From CAVSJO01 sp963728445 (lineage in GTDB: Bacteria; Gemmatimonadota; Gemmatimonadetes; Longimicrobiales; RSA9): DNA of 64,000 nucleotides. How positions within the stretch are numbered: the first letter of the stretch is position 1; the number at the start of each line of letters is the position of its first letter. Below the pieces are notes generated by a model. The model worked only from the letters and a program-made list of their open reading frames with translations. It searched no databases and had not been told where the DNA came from. The translations under genes and the position numbers were made by a program. Location of the stretch: contig CAVSJO010000004.1 of assembly GCA_963728445.1 (NCBI GenBank), positions 62,001 through 126,000 on the forward strand, read 5' to 3'. Positions 50,026 to 58,416 of this stretch are shown here, in pieces.

Positions 50026-51297
50026 CTAGGCGCCCTGCCACCTGCGCAGGGCCAGGCAGACGTTGTGGCCGCCGAATCCGAAGGAGTTCGACAGGGCGGC
50101 CTCTACGCTGCGCCGGACGGCGCCGTTCGTGGCGTAGTCGAGGTCGCAATCGGGGTCGGGGGTGGAGTAGTTGATGGTCGGGGGGATCTCGCCGGTCTGG
50201 AGGACGAGGGTGCAGATGACGGCCTCGACGGCGCCGGCGCCGCCGAGGAGGTGCCCGGTCATGGACTTGGTGGAGCCGACGACCAGGTCGCGGGCGTCCT
50301 CTCCGAAGACGGCCTTGATGGCGAGGGTCTCGTTGAGGTCGTTGGCGGGCGTGGACGTGCCGTGGGCGTTGACGTAGTCGACGTCGCCCGTCCCGAGACC
50401 GGCGTCCTCGAGGGCGGCGCGCATGGCCAGCTGCGCGCCGGCGCCCTCGGGCGCGGGGGCGGTGATGTGGTGCGCGTCGGCGGTCGCTCCGTAGCCGACG
50501 ACCTCGGCGCGGATGTCGGCGCCGCGGTCGAGTGCGTGCTCGAGGGACTCGAGCACGAGCGTGCCGCCGCCCTCGCCCAGCACGAAGCCGTCGCGGGTGG
50601 CGTCGAAGGGCCGGCTGGCGGTCCCGGGCGAGTCGTTGCGGGCGGAGAGCGCCTTCATGTTGGAGAAGCCGGCGACGGTGAGGCGGGTCACGGAGGCTTC
50701 GGCGCCGCCGGCGATCATGGCGTCGACGTCGCCTCGCTGGATGAGTTGGAACGAGGTGCCGATGGCGTGGGCGCTGGAGGCGCAGGCGGACACGGTGGCG
50801 AAGTTCGGCCCCCGCAGTCCGTAGCGCATGGAGACGTGACCGGCGGCGATGTCCGGGATGAACATGGGGACGAAGAAGGGGCTGACCCGGCGGGGTCCTC
50901 GCTCGATGAGGGCGCGGGTCTGGTCCTCGAAGGTCGCCATGCCGCCGATGCCGCTGCCGATGATGACGCCGAAGCGGTCGCGGTCGACGGAGTCGAGGTG
51001 GTCGAGCAGCCCGGCGTCGGCCATGGCGTCCTGCGTGGCGGCCATGGCGAACTGGGCGAAGCGGTCCATGCGCTTCGCCTCCTTCCGGTCCATGTACTGC
51101 TCGGGATCGAACCCCTTCACCTCACAGGCGAAGCGGGTGTCGAGATCGTCGATGGGCTCGAACAGGGTGATGGTGGCGGCGCCGCTGGTACCGTCCAGCA
51201 GCGCGCGCCACGCACTCTCCCTGTCGTTGCCCACGGGCGTGACGAGACCGGCGCCGGTAATGACTACGCGGTGGCCTCGTTCGTTGCGCGTTTCCAT
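50026..51297 (-). CDS. fabF: 3-oxoacyl-ACP synthase II
   Basis: A condensing enzyme that elongates fatty acyl chains. The 423 residues have the Cys-His-His triad: active cysteine in TVSACASSAHAIG, histidines in YVNAHGTSTPANDLNETL and STKSMTGHLLGGAGAVEAVI. It ends with the conserved SNSFGFGGHN. It is the last gene of the fab cluster, 17 bases after acpP. Confidence 0.96.
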   Translation of the reverse strand: METRNERGHRVVITGAGLVTPVGNDRESAWRALLDGTSGAATITLFEPIDDLDTRFACEVKGFDPEQYMDRKEAKRMDRFAQFAMAATQDAMADAGLLDHLDSVDRDRFGVIIGSGIGGMATFEDQTRALIERGPRRVSPFFVPMFIPDIAAGHVSMRYGLRGPNFATVSACASSAHAIGTSFQLIQRGDVDAMIAGGAEASVTRLTVAGFSNMKALSARNDSPGTASRPFDATRDGFVLGEGGGTLVLESLEHALDRGADIRAEVVGYGATADAHHITAPAPEGAGAQLAMRAALEDAGLGTGDVDYVNAHGTSTPANDLNETLAIKAVFGEDARDLVVGSTKSMTGHLLGGAGAVEAVICTLVLQTGEIPPTINYSTPDPDCDLDYATNGAVRRSVEAALSNSFGFGGHNVCLALRRWQGA

Positions 51298-51314
51298 GGA
51301 ATCGGCGAGCCCGG

Positions 51315-51560
51315 TCAGTCCTGACCGGCGTGCTCCTGGACGTACTTGACGGCGTCGCCGACGGTCTGGAGCTGCTCGGCATCCTCGTCGGGGATCTCCA
51401 TCCCGAACTCCTCCTCGAACGCCATCACGAGCTCGACGGTGTCCAGGGAGTCGGCCCCGAGATCCTCGACGAAGGAGGCCTCCGACGTGACCTTCTCCGG
51501 CTCGACGCCCAGCTCGTTGATGATGATCTCCTTGACCTTGGCTTCGACGTTGTCCGCCAT
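51315..51560 (-). CDS. acpP: Acyl carrier protein
   Basis: An 81-residue carrier, acidic, with the phosphopantetheine attachment serine in DLGADSLDTVELVMAFEEEF. ATG 51560 is chosen for the normal MADNVEAKVKEII start and an AGAGAGG ribosome site. Confidence 0.96.
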   Translation of the reverse strand: MADNVEAKVKEIIINELGVEPEKVTSEASFVEDLGADSLDTVELVMAFEEEFGMEIPDEDAEQLQTVGDAVKYVQEHAGQD

Positions 51561-51586
51561 GTGCTTGTCCTCTCTGCGTGAAAGTG

Positions 51587-52336
51587 TCAGACGACCATTC
51601 CGCCGTCCACGACGACCACCTGGCCGGTGATGTAGGCCGCGCCGGGGCCGGCCAGGAAGCGCACGACCGATGCGACGTCCCCGGGCTCGCCGAGCCGGCC
51701 CAGGGCGATCTGCCCGAGCAGGTCCTGGCGCGCCGCCTCCGGGAGCTGGTCCGTCATCTCGGTCGCGATGAATCCGGGGGCGACGGCGTTGCACAGCACG
51801 CCCCGGGACGCCAGCTCCTTCGCGACCGACTTCGTGAGCCCCACCAGTCCGGCCTTGGACGCGGCATAATTTGCCTGTCCCTTGTTCCCCGTCAACCCGA
51901 CGACGCTCGTGATGTTGATGATCCGACCGCTCTTGCGGCGCATCATCCCGCGGCCGACGGCCCGGATCACGTGGAAGGCACCCTTCAGGTTGGTGTCCAT
52001 GACGCGGTCCCACGCCTCGTCGTCGATGCGGACCAGCAGGTTGTCCTGCGTGATACCGGCGTTGTTGACGAGCACGTCCACGGGGCCGAGCTCGCTCTCG
52101 ACGGCCTTCACGAGGGCGTCGACGGCGTCGCCATCGGCGACGTCGCAGGCGAAGCCGCCGTGGCCGGAGCCGGCGAGCTCCGCGGCCGCGGCCCGTGCAC
52201 GATCCGCCGAGCGGGCGACGACGGCGACGCGGGCGCCGGCGTCCGCCAGCGCCTCGGCGATGGCGCGTCCGATCCCCCGGTTGCCGCCGGTGACCAGGGC
52301 GACCTGGCCCTCCAGCTCCCTTCCCTGCTCCGCCAT
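51587..52336 (-). CDS. fabG: 3-oxoacyl-ACP reductase
   Basis: The NADPH-dependent reductase of the elongation cycle. The 249 residues show the short-chain dehydrogenase motifs TGGNRGIGRAIAEALADAG, NNAGITQDNLLVRIDDEAW, and the catalytic Ser...Tyr-x3-Lys (YAASKAGLVGLTKSVAKEL). It sits between acpP and fabD and starts next to the fabD stop. Confidence 0.96.
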   Translation of the reverse strand: MAEQGRELEGQVALVTGGNRGIGRAIAEALADAGARVAVVARSADRARAAAAELAGSGHGGFACDVADGDAVDALVKAVESELGPVDVLVNNAGITQDNLLVRIDDEAWDRVMDTNLKGAFHVIRAVGRGMMRRKSGRIINITSVVGLTGNKGQANYAASKAGLVGLTKSVAKELASRGVLCNAVAPGFIATEMTDQLPEAARQDLLGQIALGRLGEPGDVASVVRFLAGPGAAYITGQVVVVDGGMVV

Positions 52337-53263
52337 CTAGGCCCCCTCCACGAACGTGCGCACCTGCTCGGCGGTGCCGAGCGCCGTGCCCGCGGCGCCG
52401 CGCTCGATGCGGCGCAGCAGGCCGGTCAGAACGTTGCCGGGTCCCAGCTCGAGAAAGCGGTCGACGCCCATCCCGAGCATCGTCCGGATGGACGCGGCCC
52501 AGCGCACGGGCGACGTGAGCTGCTCGAGGAGCAGGCGACGGGCGTCGTCCGCGGTCCGGACCGGCTCCGCCGTCACGTTCGAGACGACGGGAAACGCCGG
52601 ATCGCCCATCTCGACGCCCTCCAGCTGCGCCGCGAGACCGTCCCGGGCGACGCGCATCAGGGGAGAGTGGAACGCGCCGGAGACGTTCAGGGGCACGGCC
52701 CGCTTCGCGCCGGCGGCCTTCGCCGCCTCCATGGCCCGCTCCACGGCGGCGACGTCGCCGCTGATGACGATCTGGCCGGGCGAGTTGTAGTTCGCCGGTA
52801 CGACCACCTCGTCCGACGTCGTGGCTCCCTCGCAGACGCGGTCGAGGACGTCGTCCTCCAGGCCGAGGATCGCGGCCATCGTGCCGGGCCGCTCCTCACC
52901 GCCGGCGAACATGAGCTCTCCGCGACGGCGCACCGTGCGCACACCGTCCGCGAAGGAGAGCGCGCCGGCGGCGACGTAGGCGCTGAACTCTCCCAGCGAG
53001 TGGCCGGCTGCGCACGCGACGTCGTCCAGCTCGTCCTCGACGATCCGGTGCACGGCGACGGAGTGGACCAGGATCGCCGGCTGGGCGTTGCGCGTGAGGG
53101 TCAGCTCGTCCTCTGGGCCCTCCCACATGAGACGGGAGAGCGACGTCCCCAGGACGTCGTCGGCCTCTTCGAACGCGGAACGGGCAGCGGGAAACGCGTC
53201 GGCCAGGTCCCTGCCCATGCCGACGTGCTGCGAGCCCTGCCCGGGGAAGAGGAGTCCTACCAC
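52337..53263 (-). CDS. fabD: Malonyl-CoA:ACP transacylase
   Basis: Loads malonyl units onto ACP. The 308 residues have LLFPGQGSQHVGMGRDLA, the nucleophile elbow AAGHSLGEFSAYVAAG (GHSLG) and GVDRFLELGPGNVLTGLL. It overlaps the fabH stop by seven bases. Confidence 0.96.
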   Translation of the reverse strand: MVGLLFPGQGSQHVGMGRDLADAFPAARSAFEEADDVLGTSLSRLMWEGPEDELTLTRNAQPAILVHSVAVHRIVEDELDDVACAAGHSLGEFSAYVAAGALSFADGVRTVRRRGELMFAGGEERPGTMAAILGLEDDVLDRVCEGATTSDEVVVPANYNSPGQIVISGDVAAVERAMEAAKAAGAKRAVPLNVSGAFHSPLMRVARDGLAAQLEGVEMGDPAFPVVSNVTAEPVRTADDARRLLLEQLTSPVRWAASIRTMLGMGVDRFLELGPGNVLTGLLRRIERGAAGTALGTAEQVRTFVEGA

Positions 53264-54249
53264 TTCAGGACCGCGCTTCCCCAGGTGAACCCGGCGCCGA
53301 AGGCCACCATCATGACCGTGTCCCCGGTCTTCAGCCGGCCCTGCTCGAGGGCCTCATCCATGGCCACGGGCAGGGTGGCCGAGCTCATGTTGCCGTACTT
53401 CTCGATGTTGACGAAGACCTTGTCCATGGGGATGCCCGCGTACTTGGCCGTCGACTCGATGATGCGGATGTTGGCCTGGTGCGGGATGAGGAGGTCGACG
53501 TCGTCGCCGGTCAGTCCGGCGCGCTGGAGCGCCTGATCGGCGGCTTCGGCCATGGAGCGGACGGCGGCCTTGAAGACCTCGCGACCCGCCATGCGGACGA
53601 GGTGGCTGCCCTCGTCGATGACCGTGTAGTCCATGGGGATGCGGGAGCCACCGGCGGGCCGCCAGAGCAGCTCGGCGAGGGTGCCGTCGGAGCGGATGAA
53701 GGTGGACACGATGCCGCGTCCGTTCTGCGCCTTGCGCAGAACCCACGCGCCGGAGCCGTCGCCGAAGAGGACGCACGTGTTGCGGTCCGTCCAGTCGGTG
53801 ATGGAGCTCATCTTCTCCGCGGCCACGACGAGGGCGATCTCGGCCTTGCCGGCCGTGATGTAGGCTTCGGCCATGGCCAAACCGTAGAGCGACCCGGTGC
53901 ACGCGGCCGACACGTCGAAGGCGGCGGCGTTGGTGGCGCCGAGGAGCGCCTGGATGTCACAGGCGGTGGATGGCAGGAGCCGGTCCGGGGTGGCCGTGGA
54001 GACGACGAGCAGATCGATCTCGCCGGCCTCGACGCCGGCCTTCGCCATGGCGCAGCGGGCCGCCGCGGCGCCCATGTCCGCGGCGCCGGTGTCCGCGTCG
54101 GCGATGCGGCGCTCCACGATGCCTGTGCGGTCGCGGATCCACTCGTCCGACGTGTCCACCATCCGCTCGAGCTCGGCGTTCGTCAGCACCCGGTCGGGGA
54201 GGTACCGGCCCGTGCCGACGATCTCCACCTTCGGATTCGGTCGCTTCAT
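53257..54249 (-). CDS. fabH: 3-oxoacyl-ACP synthase III
   Basis: Begins fatty acid synthesis by condensing acetyl-CoA (or a branched starter) with malonyl-ACP. The 330 residues show the triad: Cys in FDVSAACTGSLYGLAMAE, His in LLIPHQANIRIIES and Asn in NIEKYGNMSSATLPVAMDEA. It overlaps the plsX stop by four bases. Confidence 0.96.
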   Translation of the reverse strand: MKRPNPKVEIVGTGRYLPDRVLTNAELERMVDTSDEWIRDRTGIVERRIADADTGAADMGAAAARCAMAKAGVEAGEIDLLVVSTATPDRLLPSTACDIQALLGATNAAAFDVSAACTGSLYGLAMAEAYITAGKAEIALVVAAEKMSSITDWTDRNTCVLFGDGSGAWVLRKAQNGRGIVSTFIRSDGTLAELLWRPAGGSRIPMDYTVIDEGSHLVRMAGREVFKAAVRSMAEAADQALQRAGLTGDDVDLLIPHQANIRIIESTAKYAGIPMDKVFVNIEKYGNMSSATLPVAMDEALEQGRLKTGDTVMMVAFGAGFTWGSAVLKW

Positions 54250-55259
54250 TCGTCCTCCAGGTCGGACGCGGACGCCGCCCGGGCGGCGTCCGACATGGCG
54301 TGCTCGGCATGGCGAAGCGTGCCCGTCTCCACCGCCTGTCGGGCGACCCGGATCGCGCTGGCGATCGCCCGGGGCGGCGAGCCCCCGTGACAGATGATGG
54401 AGTTGCCGTTCACGCCGAGGAGCGGCGCGCCCCCGTACTCCGTGTAGTCCAGGACGCGCATGACCCGCTCCCGGGCGACCCGGGAACGGCCGGAGCTCGA
54501 ATCGAACTCCCGCTTCAGCAGCTTGATCAGGAAGCCGGCCACCGACTCGTAGAACTTGAGCAGCACGTTGCCGGCGAAGCCGTCGGTAACCAGCACGTCG
54601 CAGGGGGCCGCGATGATGTCGCGGCCCTCGACGTTGCCGACGAAGTTGAGGTCGCTCTCCCGCAGCAGCCGGTGCGTCTCGACGGAGAGCTCGTTTCCCT
54701 TCCCCGGCTCCTCACCGATGTTGAGCAGCCCCACACGCGGGTTGCCCCGGCCCATCACGTCGCGGGCGTAGACCGCGCCCAGGCGCGCGAACTGGAGCAG
54801 GTGCTGCGGCTTGCAGTCCACGTTCGCCCCGCCGTCGACCATGAGCATCGGCTTGCGGGTCGTCGGCAGCGTCGTCGCGACCGTCGGACGATCCACCCCG
54901 GCCAGAGGCCGCAGGATCAGCAGCGAGGCCGCCATCACGGCGCCCGTGGAGCCGGCGCTGATAAAGGCGTCGACCTCCCCGTCCCGGTGCAGCGTGAGCC
55001 CGCGCACGATGGACGAATCCGGCTTTCGGCGAACCGCCGTCGCCGGCGCGTCCGACGCGTCCACCCGGTCGGGCGCGTGATGAATCTGCAGGCGATCGGG
55101 GACGTCCCCGTGCTTCGCCAGCTCCTCCTCGATCCGCGACCCGTCCCCGATGAGCAGCAGCTCCACGTCTCCGGGCAGCTCCCGCAACGCCGCCAGCGCC
55201 CCCTGCACCTCGACGGCGGGGTGCCTGTCGCTTCCCATGGCGTCGAGGGCGATCCGCAC
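54246..55259 (-). CDS. plsX: Phosphate acyltransferase PlsX
   Basis: Converts acyl-ACP to acyl-phosphate for membrane phospholipid synthesis. The 337 residues begin MRIALDAMGSDRHPAVEVQG (GTG start) and contain SAGSTGAVMAASLLILRPLA and DVLVTDGFAGNVLLKFYESV. GTG 55259 gives the family start. It follows rpmF by 11 bases, the usual rpmF-plsX-fabH order. Confidence 0.96.
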   Translation of the reverse strand: MRIALDAMGSDRHPAVEVQGALAALRELPGDVELLLIGDGSRIEEELAKHGDVPDRLQIHHAPDRVDASDAPATAVRRKPDSSIVRGLTLHRDGEVDAFISAGSTGAVMAASLLILRPLAGVDRPTVATTLPTTRKPMLMVDGGANVDCKPQHLLQFARLGAVYARDVMGRGNPRVGLLNIGEEPGKGNELSVETHRLLRESDLNFVGNVEGRDIIAAPCDVLVTDGFAGNVLLKFYESVAGFLIKLLKREFDSSSGRSRVARERVMRVLDYTEYGGAPLLGVNGNSIICHGGSPPRAIASAIRVARQAVETGTLRHAEHAMSDAARAASASDLEDE

Positions 55260-55270
55260 CGGGCGCCTCC

Positions 55271-55453
55271 TCAGAACTCCTCGACCTCGATCACCTGCTC
55301 GTTGCGATACGTGCCGCAGACCGGGCAGACCCGGTGCGGCAGCTTCGGCTCGCCGCACTTCGGACACGACATCGTCGCGGCCGCCTCGGCCTTGTAGTGC
55401 GTGCGGCGCTTCCGCTTGCGCTGCTTCGACTGTCTCTTCTTCGGAACGGCCAT
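55271..55453 (-). CDS. rpmF: 50S ribosomal protein L32
   Basis: A 60-residue basic protein beginning MAVPKKRQSKQRKRKRRTHY with a zinc ribbon (CPKCGEPKLPHRVCPVCGTY). It sits between DUF177 and plsX, a conserved arrangement in many bacteria. Confidence 0.96.
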   Translation of the reverse strand: MAVPKKRQSKQRKRKRRTHYKAEAAATMSCPKCGEPKLPHRVCPVCGTYRNEQVIEVEEF

Positions 55454-55465
55454 GGTTCTCCTCCC

Positions 55466-55972
55466 TCAGTCCAGCCTCAGATTCCGCAGCGGCGCCCACC
55501 GCTCGTCGGCTTCCTCGGTCTCACACTCGCACTCCCGCTCGTTCAGATCGGTCCCGCACTGGGGGCAGAGCCCCCTGCACGCGTCCCTGCACAGCGAGAA
55601 CGGCGGCACGGCGAGCAGGAACTGCTCCCGCACCATCTCGCCCAGCTCCAGCTTCGTGGCCCGTACGGGCAGCGGATAGAGCTCCGCGTCGCCCTCCTCG
55701 TCCCCGAGCTGCTCCGTGTACAGCACGGCGAAGTCGTCGGCGACGTCGACCTCGATCGCCGTCAGGCAGCGGCGGCACTCCTGCTCCACCGCGCCCTCGA
55801 TGCTCCCCCGCACCACCACGTCCGCGCCCGCGAACTGGGCCTCCGCCTCCACGTGCAGCGGACCCGCGAGGCGCACGTCCGACCCCGCGAAGAGCGGAGA
55901 GTCGCCCGGCACCTCCTCGTCCAGCCACGCGCGGCCTTCGCTCCTGAGACGGACGAGATCGACTTGCAGCAT
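55466..55972 (-). CDS. DUF177/YceD family protein
   Basis: A 168-residue protein beginning MLQVDLVRLRSEGRAWLDEE with the paired cysteines of the family (EQECRRCL; CRGLCPQCGTDLNERECEC). In Escherichia coli YceD adjoins rpmF and is linked to 23S rRNA maturation in plants and bacteria, but its role is not settled. It begins the fab cluster. A TTGACA lies about 30 bases upstream. Confidence 0.93.
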   Translation of the reverse strand: MLQVDLVRLRSEGRAWLDEEVPGDSPLFAGSDVRLAGPLHVEAEAQFAGADVVVRGSIEGAVEQECRRCLTAIEVDVADDFAVLYTEQLGDEEGDAELYPLPVRATKLELGEMVREQFLLAVPPFSLCRDACRGLCPQCGTDLNERECECETEEADERWAPLRNLRLD

Positions 55973-56012
55973 AGCCTATAAAGGTGTCCAGATTCGCCGG
56001 GGCTGTCAATTA

Positions 56013-56031
56013 GCCGGCGCTGCGCGCCGGC
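56013..56031. repeat. Perfect inverted repeat at the head of the fatty acid cluster
   Basis: GCCGGCGC-TGC-GCGCCGGC, an 8-bp stem with a 3-base loop, lies next to a minus-strand TTGACA (56009-56004). A TATA-like stretch (55977-55982) lies 21 bases further, a longer spacing than usual, so transcription would start very near the DUF177 ATG. It may be a promoter operator or the 3' end of the ndk unit. Confidence 0.45.
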
Positions 56032-56032
56032 A

Positions 56033-56205
56033 AGGCTGAGGCTCAGGCCCAGGCTGAGGCTCAGGGTCCCGCGGGGAATCGCGCTCCGGCTCAACCGCGG
56101 CGATTCGACGCGCCTGCACATTGCGGCCGCGCGACATCCCCTCCGCGAAGATGCCTCAGCCTCAGCCTCAGCCTCAGCCTAAGCCTCAGCCTCAGCCTCA
56201 GCCTA
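56033..56205. repeat. Inverted pair of hexamer repeat tracts between DUF177 and ndk
   Basis: The left tract (56033-56067, plus strand) has GAGGCT/CAGGCT units; the right tract (56153-56205) has nine units of GCCTCA (one GCCTAA). They are the same hexamer in opposite orientation and would pair as a long hairpin around an 85-base loop. The right tract abuts the ndk stop codon (56206-56208). The DNA between the tracts shows no gene. Confidence 0.9.
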
Positions 56206-56622
56206 TCACCCGATCGTTTCCGCTTCCGCGAAGAAGAACCGCGCCTCCCTCCTGGCGTTCTCGTCGGAGTCGGAGGCGTGGATCGCGTTCCGCTCCTTGG
56301 ACTCCGCGTAGAGCTTGCGGACGGTGCCCTCGTCCGCCTCGGCGGGGTCGGTGGCGCCGATGGTGAGGCGGAGCTGCGCCACGGCGTCGTCGCGCTCGAG
56401 GATCGCCGGGATCACGGGTCCGGACGTCATGAAGCGTACCAGCGAGTCGTAGAACGGGCGCTCCCGGTGGACGGCGTAGAACTCCCGGGCCTGCGCCTCG
56501 GTGAGGTGCATCATGCGGATGGCGCGGATGCGGAAGCCGTCGGCCTCGAGGTGCGCGAGGATTTTGCCGGCGAGGCCGCGGGAGACGGCGTCGGGCTTGA
56601 TGATGGTCAGTGTTTGGTTCAT
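56206..56622 (-). CDS. ndk: Nucleoside diphosphate kinase
   Basis: Balances nucleoside triphosphates. The 138 residues show TLTIIKPDAVSRGLAGKI and the phosphohistidine motif NAIHASDSDENA. Its stop codon touches a hexamer repeat. Just upstream lies the EIIA-CBS gene. Confidence 0.96.
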   Translation of the reverse strand: MNQTLTIIKPDAVSRGLAGKILAHLEADGFRIRAIRMMHLTEAQAREFYAVHRERPFYDSLVRFMTSGPVIPAILERDDAVAQLRLTIGATDPAEADEGTVRKLYAESKERNAIHASDSDENARREARFFFAEAETIG

Positions 56623-56623
56623 G

Positions 56624-57511
56624 TCAGGCAGAGAAGAGTTTGCGAATGACGTCGCCGCGGCCGAGGAGGCCGGTGAGCTTCCCCTCGTTGACGACGGGGA
56701 GCTGCGGGACGTCCTTGTTGACGAGCATGGCCGCGACCTGTTCGAGGCCCATGTCCTCCGAGACGCAGAGGACGGATCGGGTCATGACGTCGCGGACGGT
56801 GACGCGCTGGAGCTCGCGGCGCTCGGCCGGGATGTCCTCGGCGCCGGCGCGGGGCATCTGCGGGAAGAGGGCGCGCATGACGTCCCGGTCGGTGACGGTG
56901 CCGAGGACCTCCCCGTTGTCGCCGACGACGGGCACGAGGGGGGCGCGGTCCCGGACCATGAGGCGGATGGCGTCCCGGAGCGGCGCGTCGGGCGGGAGGG
57001 AAGGCGCGCCGCGGGTCATGAGGTCCCGGACGGTGAGCGCGGGCTGGATGCGCAGGTCCGCGGCGTCGGCGATGTCGAGGACCTCGTCCGGGGAGCGAGC
57101 GGCGACGAGGCGGCGCGTCGTCGCCTCGTCGCGGAAGAAGCGCGCCAGCGTCGAGACGGTCTGCAGGTACATCCCGGCCGTGTCGGCGGGGGCGAGGATG
57201 AGGGCGACGATGCGCGGCCGGATGTCGAGCCCGGTCCCGGTCGGATCGAGGGGCCGGGGCGAGACGCCGATGCCGAGGACGAGTCCGTCGACGGCGTCGG
57301 TGCGGAAGTGAGGCAGGGCGACGTCGGGGCCGATGGCCACGGCGCCGCGCAGCTCCGTGTCGGGCTCGAGCAGCGGCTCGAGGGCCTCGGGGCGGGCGAT
57401 GGCGCCGGCGTCGCGGAGGCGGCCGACGAGGGCGTGCAGCCCGTCGTGCAGGCCGGCCGCCTCCAGCGGCGCGACGATGTGCTCCCGTGGGAGCAGCTCC
57501 CGGAGGTGCAT
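56624..57511 (-). CDS. PTS EIIA-like domain with two CBS domains
   Basis: A 295-residue fusion. The N-terminal 145 residues look like the nitrogen-PTS EIIA (PtsN) fold, with the phospho-acceptor region IGPDVALPHFRTDAVDGLVL (His in PHFRT). A CBS pair follows (TVRDLMTRGAPSLPPDAPLR and TVRDVMTRSVLCVSEDMGLE), which binds adenine nucleotides in other proteins. The Cys/His context fits an energy or nitrogen sensor, but no HPr or EI gene is here. Lies between sucD and ndk in the same run. Function is inferred only from domains. Confidence 0.85.
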   Translation of the reverse strand: MHLRELLPREHIVAPLEAAGLHDGLHALVGRLRDAGAIARPEALEPLLEPDTELRGAVAIGPDVALPHFRTDAVDGLVLGIGVSPRPLDPTGTGLDIRPRIVALILAPADTAGMYLQTVSTLARFFRDEATTRRLVAARSPDEVLDIADAADLRIQPALTVRDLMTRGAPSLPPDAPLRDAIRLMVRDRAPLVPVVGDNGEVLGTVTDRDVMRALFPQMPRAGAEDIPAERRELQRVTVRDVMTRSVLCVSEDMGLEQVAAMLVNKDVPQLPVVNEGKLTGLLGRGDVIRKLFSA

Positions 57512-57533
57512 GGGCGCGCGGACGGCGTCCGCG

Positions 57534-58400
57534 TCAGAGCACCGGGCGGAGGAGCTCGACGACGTCGGACGGGCGCTTCATGACCTGGATCCCGTTCTCC
57601 TCGAAGGCGTGGATCTTCTCCTCCGCCGTGCCGGCCGAGCCGCTGATGATGGCGCCGGCGTGGCCCATGCGGCGACCGGGCGGGGCCGTCTGGCCGGCGA
57701 TGAAACCGACCACGGGCTTGGACATGTTCTCCTTCACGAAGCGGGCGGCGTTCTGCTCGTCGGTGCCACCGATCTCGCCGATCATGACGACGGCATCGGT
57801 TCCGGCGTCGGCCTCGAAGGACTCGAGGCAGTCGATGAAGGACGTGCCGTTGATCGGATCGCCGCCGATGCCGATGCACGTGCTCTGGCCGATGCCGGCG
57901 TTCGTGAGCTGGTAGACGACCTCGTAGGTGAGGGTCCCGGAGCGGGAGACGACGCCCACGCTCCCTTCCCGCACGATCTGCCCGGGCAGGATGCCGACCT
58001 TGGAGCGTCCGGGCGAGATGAGCCCGGGGCAGTTCGGCCCGAGCAGCCGTGCGCCCTTCTCCTGCACGAACGGCACGACACGCATCATGTCGAGGACGGG
58101 AATGCCCTCGGTGATGGCGACGATGAAGCCGACGCCGGCGTCCGCCGCCTCCAGGATCGCGTCCGCCGCGAACGCCGGGGGCACGTAGATCACCGAGCAC
58201 GTGGCGCCCGTCTCGGCGACGGCCCGGTCCATGGTGTCGAAGACGGGCACGCCGTCGAACTCCTGCCCGCCCTTGCCGGGCGTGACACCGCCGACGATCT
58301 GCGTGCCGTACTCCATCATCTGGCGGGTGTGGAACGAGCCGTCCCGGCCCGTGATCCCCTGTACGAGGACCCGCGTATCCCTGTCGATGAAGATTGCCAT
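57534..58400 (-). CDS. sucD: Succinyl-CoA synthetase alpha subunit
   Basis: Part of the TCA-cycle enzyme making succinate and ATP (or GTP). The 288 residues start MAIFIDRDTRVLVQGITGRD and carry the phosphohistidine segment RRMGHAGAIISGSAGTAEEK. Its partner sucC is 16 bases upstream. Confidence 0.96.
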   Translation of the reverse strand: MAIFIDRDTRVLVQGITGRDGSFHTRQMMEYGTQIVGGVTPGKGGQEFDGVPVFDTMDRAVAETGATCSVIYVPPAFAADAILEAADAGVGFIVAITEGIPVLDMMRVVPFVQEKGARLLGPNCPGLISPGRSKVGILPGQIVREGSVGVVSRSGTLTYEVVYQLTNAGIGQSTCIGIGGDPINGTSFIDCLESFEADAGTDAVVMIGEIGGTDEQNAARFVKENMSKPVVGFIAGQTAPPGRRMGHAGAIISGSAGTAEEKIHAFEENGIQVMKRPSDVVELLRPVL

Positions 58401-58416
58401 CGGTTCGTTTCCCCGT

